Origin: Chthoniobacter flavus
GTDB taxonomy: Bacteria; Verrucomicrobiota; Verrucomicrobiia; Chthoniobacterales; Terrimicrobiaceae
Direction of reading: 5' to 3'
Assembly (NCBI GenBank): GCA_945863785.1
Contig: CAMBAQ010000091.1
Span: forward strand, 1 to 7,440
Length of the DNA: 7,440 nucleotides
The notes under the pieces are model-generated. The model saw only the letters and a program-made list of their open reading frames with translations. It was not told the origin of the DNA and made no database searches. This document shows, piece after piece, positions 5,548-7,440 of the stretch. The translations under genes and the position numbers were made by a program. The first letter of the stretch is position 1, and every line of letters begins with the position of its first letter.

Positions 5548-6963
5548 TTAGCCCTCCTTGACCATGTCAATGCCGCCCTTCATGTAGAAATTGCTTTCTG
5601 GAACATCGTCATGCTTGCCTTCAAGGATTTCCTTGAACCCACGGATCGTCTCGGCCGTGCTGACGTACTGACCCTTCGTGCCGGTGAAGATTTCGGCAAC
5701 GTGGAAGGGTTGCGAGAGGAAGCGTTGGACTTTACGGGCGCGATAGACGAGGAGCTTGTCATCAGGTGAAAGCTCGTCCATGCCAAGAATGGCGATGATG
5801 TCTTGCAGGTCTTTGTAGCGCTGCAAAATACGTTGAACACCCGAAGCCACTTGGTAGTGCTCTTCGCCAACGATGTCGGGAGAAAGGGCTTTCGAGGTGG
5901 ATGCCAATGGATCTACGGCAGGGTAGATGCCAAGCTCGGCGATCGAGCGCTCAAGAACGATGGTCGAATCCAAGTGAGCGAACGTGTTAGCTGGCGCTGG
6001 ATCGGTCAAATCGTCAGCAGGAACGTAAACGGCCTGGAACGAGGTGATGGATCCTTTGGTGGTCGAGGTGATGCGCTCTTGGAGGTCGCCCATCTCAGCG
6101 GCCAAGGTGGGTTGGTAACCCACGGCGCTCGGTGTACGTCCCAAGAGGGCGGAAACTTCGGCTCCGGCTTGCGAGAAGCGGAAAATGTTGTCGATGAAAA
6201 GAAGAACGTCTTGGTTTTTCTCATCACGGAAATACTCAGCCATCGAGAGGGCGGAGAGAGCTACGCGGAGACGGGCGCCGGGAGGCTCATTCATCTGGCC
6301 GTAAACCAGAGCCACTTTCGACTCGGAGAGATTTTTTTGATTAATAACACCGGACTCGCTCATTTCGGCGTAGAGATCGTTACCTTCACGTGTGCGCTCG
6401 CCCACGCCGGCAAAGACGGAGTATCCGCCGTGGCCTTTGGCAATGTTATTGATGAGCTCCATGATGACGACCGTCTTTCCGACGCCGGCACCACCGAAGG
6501 CGCCGACTTTACCACCCTTGGTGAAGGGACAGATAAGATCGATGACCTTGATGCCTGTTTCGAGGATCTGGGCTTGGGTATTTTGCTCCAAAAGGGTAGG
6601 GGCCTTGCGGTGAATCGGGTATCTTTTCTCGTGGGGCACGGGGCCACGTCCGTCTGTCGGATCACCGGTCACGTTGAAAATACGGCCCAAAACGCCTTCG
6701 CCTACTGGGACGGAAATAGGAGCGCCGAGTGCGGCGACTTCCATGCCGCGGCTGAGGCCTTCGGTCGAGCTCATAGCGATAGCTCTGACCCAATTTTCTC
6801 CGAGGTGTTGCTGGACTTCGAGGGTGAGACGGGTTTGTTCTCCACCGGTCTCGAAATTCACCTCGAGCGCGTCATAGATTTTTGGGAGAGCTCCACCGGC
6901 GTTGTTGAACTCAACGTCCACAACGGGTCCGATAACTTGTGCGATTCTGCCTTTAGGATTCAT
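5548..6963 (-). CDS. atpD: F1F0 ATP synthase beta subunit
   Basis: A full-length (471-residue) catalytic beta subunit. Visible are the N-terminal barrel (GRIAQVIGPVVDVEF, 5-19), the P-loop GGAGVGKT at 157-164 with Lys163 and Thr164, catalytic Glu189 in GVGERTREGNDLY, the Walker B region LLFIDNIFRF with Asp258, the ALLGRTPSAVGYQPTLA stretch (272-288), and the C-terminal helical domain with DELSPDD at 396-402. The last is the variant here of the DELSEED lever that contacts gamma and epsilon. Three beta subunits alternate with alpha to make ATP from the ion gradient. The usual upstream gene, atpG, is absent; the PDH E2 gene lies there instead, 90 bases away. The ATG is at 6963 and no Shine-Dalgarno site is seen. 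Confidence 0.99.
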   Translation of the reverse strand: MNPKGRIAQVIGPVVDVEFNNAGGALPKIYDALEVNFETGGEQTRLTLEVQQHLGENWVRAIAMSSTEGLSRGMEVAALGAPISVPVGEGVLGRIFNVTGDPTDGRGPVPHEKRYPIHRKAPTLLEQNTQAQILETGIKVIDLICPFTKGGKVGAFGGAGVGKTVVIMELINNIAKGHGGYSVFAGVGERTREGNDLYAEMSESGVINQKNLSESKVALVYGQMNEPPGARLRVALSALSMAEYFRDEKNQDVLLFIDNIFRFSQAGAEVSALLGRTPSAVGYQPTLAAEMGDLQERITSTTKGSITSFQAVYVPADDLTDPAPANTFAHLDSTIVLERSIAELGIYPAVDPLASTSKALSPDIVGEEHYQVASGVQRILQRYKDLQDIIAILGMDELSPDDKLLVYRARKVQRFLSQPFHVAEIFTGTKGQYVSTAETIRGFKEILEGKHDDVPESNFYMKGGIDMVKEG

Positions 6964-6995
6964 GTGTGATTTTTAACTGTAAAAAGCGAGGGAGT

Positions 6996-7024
6996 TTTCT
7001 AGCTGTCGAACGAGGGTACGACAA
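6996..7024 (-). promoter_or_regulatory. Candidate sigma-70-type promoter for atpDC
   Basis: On the minus strand, a -35-like TTGTCG (7024-7019) is followed by exactly 17 bases and a -10-like TAGAAA (7001-6996). Each hexamer matches the consensus at four of six positions. Transcription would start near 6989, leaving a leader of about 26 bases before the atpD ATG. An imperfect inverted repeat, GTTGTCG/CGACAGC (7025-7019 and 7008-7002), covers the -35 and the edge of the spacer and could bind a regulator. Transcription may also simply continue from the E2 gene. Confidence 0.3.
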
Positions 7025-7053
7025 CAGGTTTTTTTTCTATCTTTTCTTTTGCG

Positions 7054-7440
7054 TTACAAAAGAAGGCTGGCTGGGGCTTCGAGGCTCTTTCGGATGGCCG
7101 CCAAGAACTCGGCTCCGGTGGCTCCATCGACGACGCGATGGTCTCCACTCAGTGAGATGTTCATTCTTTGTCCGGCCACGATTTGATTGGCATCGTTCAC
7201 TACGGGTTTCTTCACGATTGCACCAACGGCCAGAATGGTGGCCTGTGGGGGATTGACGATCGCGTAAAAGCTGTCCACTCCATAAGCCCCAAGGTTCGAG
7301 ATGGTGATCGTGCCGCCTTGATACTCTTCGGGTTTGATTTTTTTCGAGCGGGCGCGGACGGCGAGGTCCTTCACGGCGGTGCTGATCTCGCGAAGTGAGC
7401 GAGATTGCGCGTCTCGAATCACGGGGGTGATGAGTCCGTC
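7054..7440 (-). CDS. pdhC: Dihydrolipoamide acetyltransferase (pyruvate dehydrogenase E2), C-terminal part, start outside window
   Basis: The 128 visible residues are the end of the E2 catalytic (2-oxoacid dehydrogenase acyltransferase) domain, open to the right edge. Motifs in order: DGLITPVIRDAQ (1-12), GGTITISNLGAYGVDSFYAI (42-61), NPPQATILAVG (63-73), and the active site SGDHRVVDGATG, with His101 and Asp105 of the DHRxxDG signature. E2 moves the acetyl group from its lipoyl arm to CoA in the cytoplasmic dehydrogenase complex. The F-x-x-I/V-x-NPPQ-x-x-IL form favours pyruvate dehydrogenase E2 over the 2-oxoglutarate enzyme; the missing lipoyl domains would help confirm this. The GTG at 7422 is an internal valine, not the start. 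The TAA is at 7054-7056. Confidence 0.93.
   Translation of the reverse strand, partial: DGLITPVIRDAQSRSLREISTAVKDLAVRARSKKIKPEEYQGGTITISNLGAYGVDSFYAIVNPPQATILAVGAIVKKPVVNDANQIVAGQRMNISLSGDHRVVDGATGAEFLAAIRKSLEAPASLLL

Noticed and set aside
5803..6969. A 388-codon open frame on the plus strand.
   Set aside because: It lies antisense to atpD, one of the most conserved bacterial proteins, and its translation resembles no protein. It is a mirror of atpD codon bias.
7002..7040. A plus-strand terminator: TGTCG/CGACA hairpin followed by eight T residues.
   Set aside because: No plus-strand gene reads into it; the loop is 10 bases and the stem only five pairs. The minus-strand promoter reading fits the gene layout better.

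Overview
The window looks like a chromosomal segment from a member of the PVC group, most likely Verrucomicrobiota. This is an inference from gene content, not from a marker gene. The clues are a long-form IspH (about 400 residues, as also seen in cyanobacteria), a stand-alone DR2241-type Fe-S module, an atpD-atpC pair separated from the other ATP synthase genes, a tRNA without an encoded CCA, frequent TTG starts and weak Shine-Dalgarno sites. Most of the content is housekeeping. I found no CRISPR array, insertion sequence, integrase or defence locus.

Left part (1-810): the first 158 bases are the 3' end of a gene whose start lies outside the window. Its 51 visible residues match the C-terminus of the formylglycine-generating enzyme (SUMF1/FGE-sulfatase) family. 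Bases 159-687 hold no confident gene. On the minus strand there are traces of what may be a decayed reading frame in two different frames. A complete tRNA-Arg(CCU) follows at 688-760.

Plus-strand cluster (814-2537): a HAD-family sugar-phosphate phosphatase/phosphoglucomutase-like protein, a small CPWC glutaredoxin-like protein, and a 272-residue membrane-anchored protein of unknown function. The last two overlap in an ATGA and are probably translationally coupled.

Minus-strand cluster (7440 down to 2548): in transcription order, the C-terminal part of the pyruvate dehydrogenase E2 subunit, atpD, atpC, a DR2241-type protein with a four-cysteine Fe-S motif, an L,D-transpeptidase lipoprotein, and ispH. 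From atpD onward the gaps are short or overlapping, so these genes may form one transcription unit. A candidate promoter lies between the E2 gene and atpD. The cluster converges on the plus-strand cluster with only 10 bases between the stop codons.

As a set, the minus-strand genes cover acetyl-CoA production, ATP synthesis, isoprenoid precursor synthesis and cell-wall cross-linking. The parts least explained are the Fe-S module beside atpC, the membrane protein after the glutaredoxin, and the gene-poor stretch before the tRNA.
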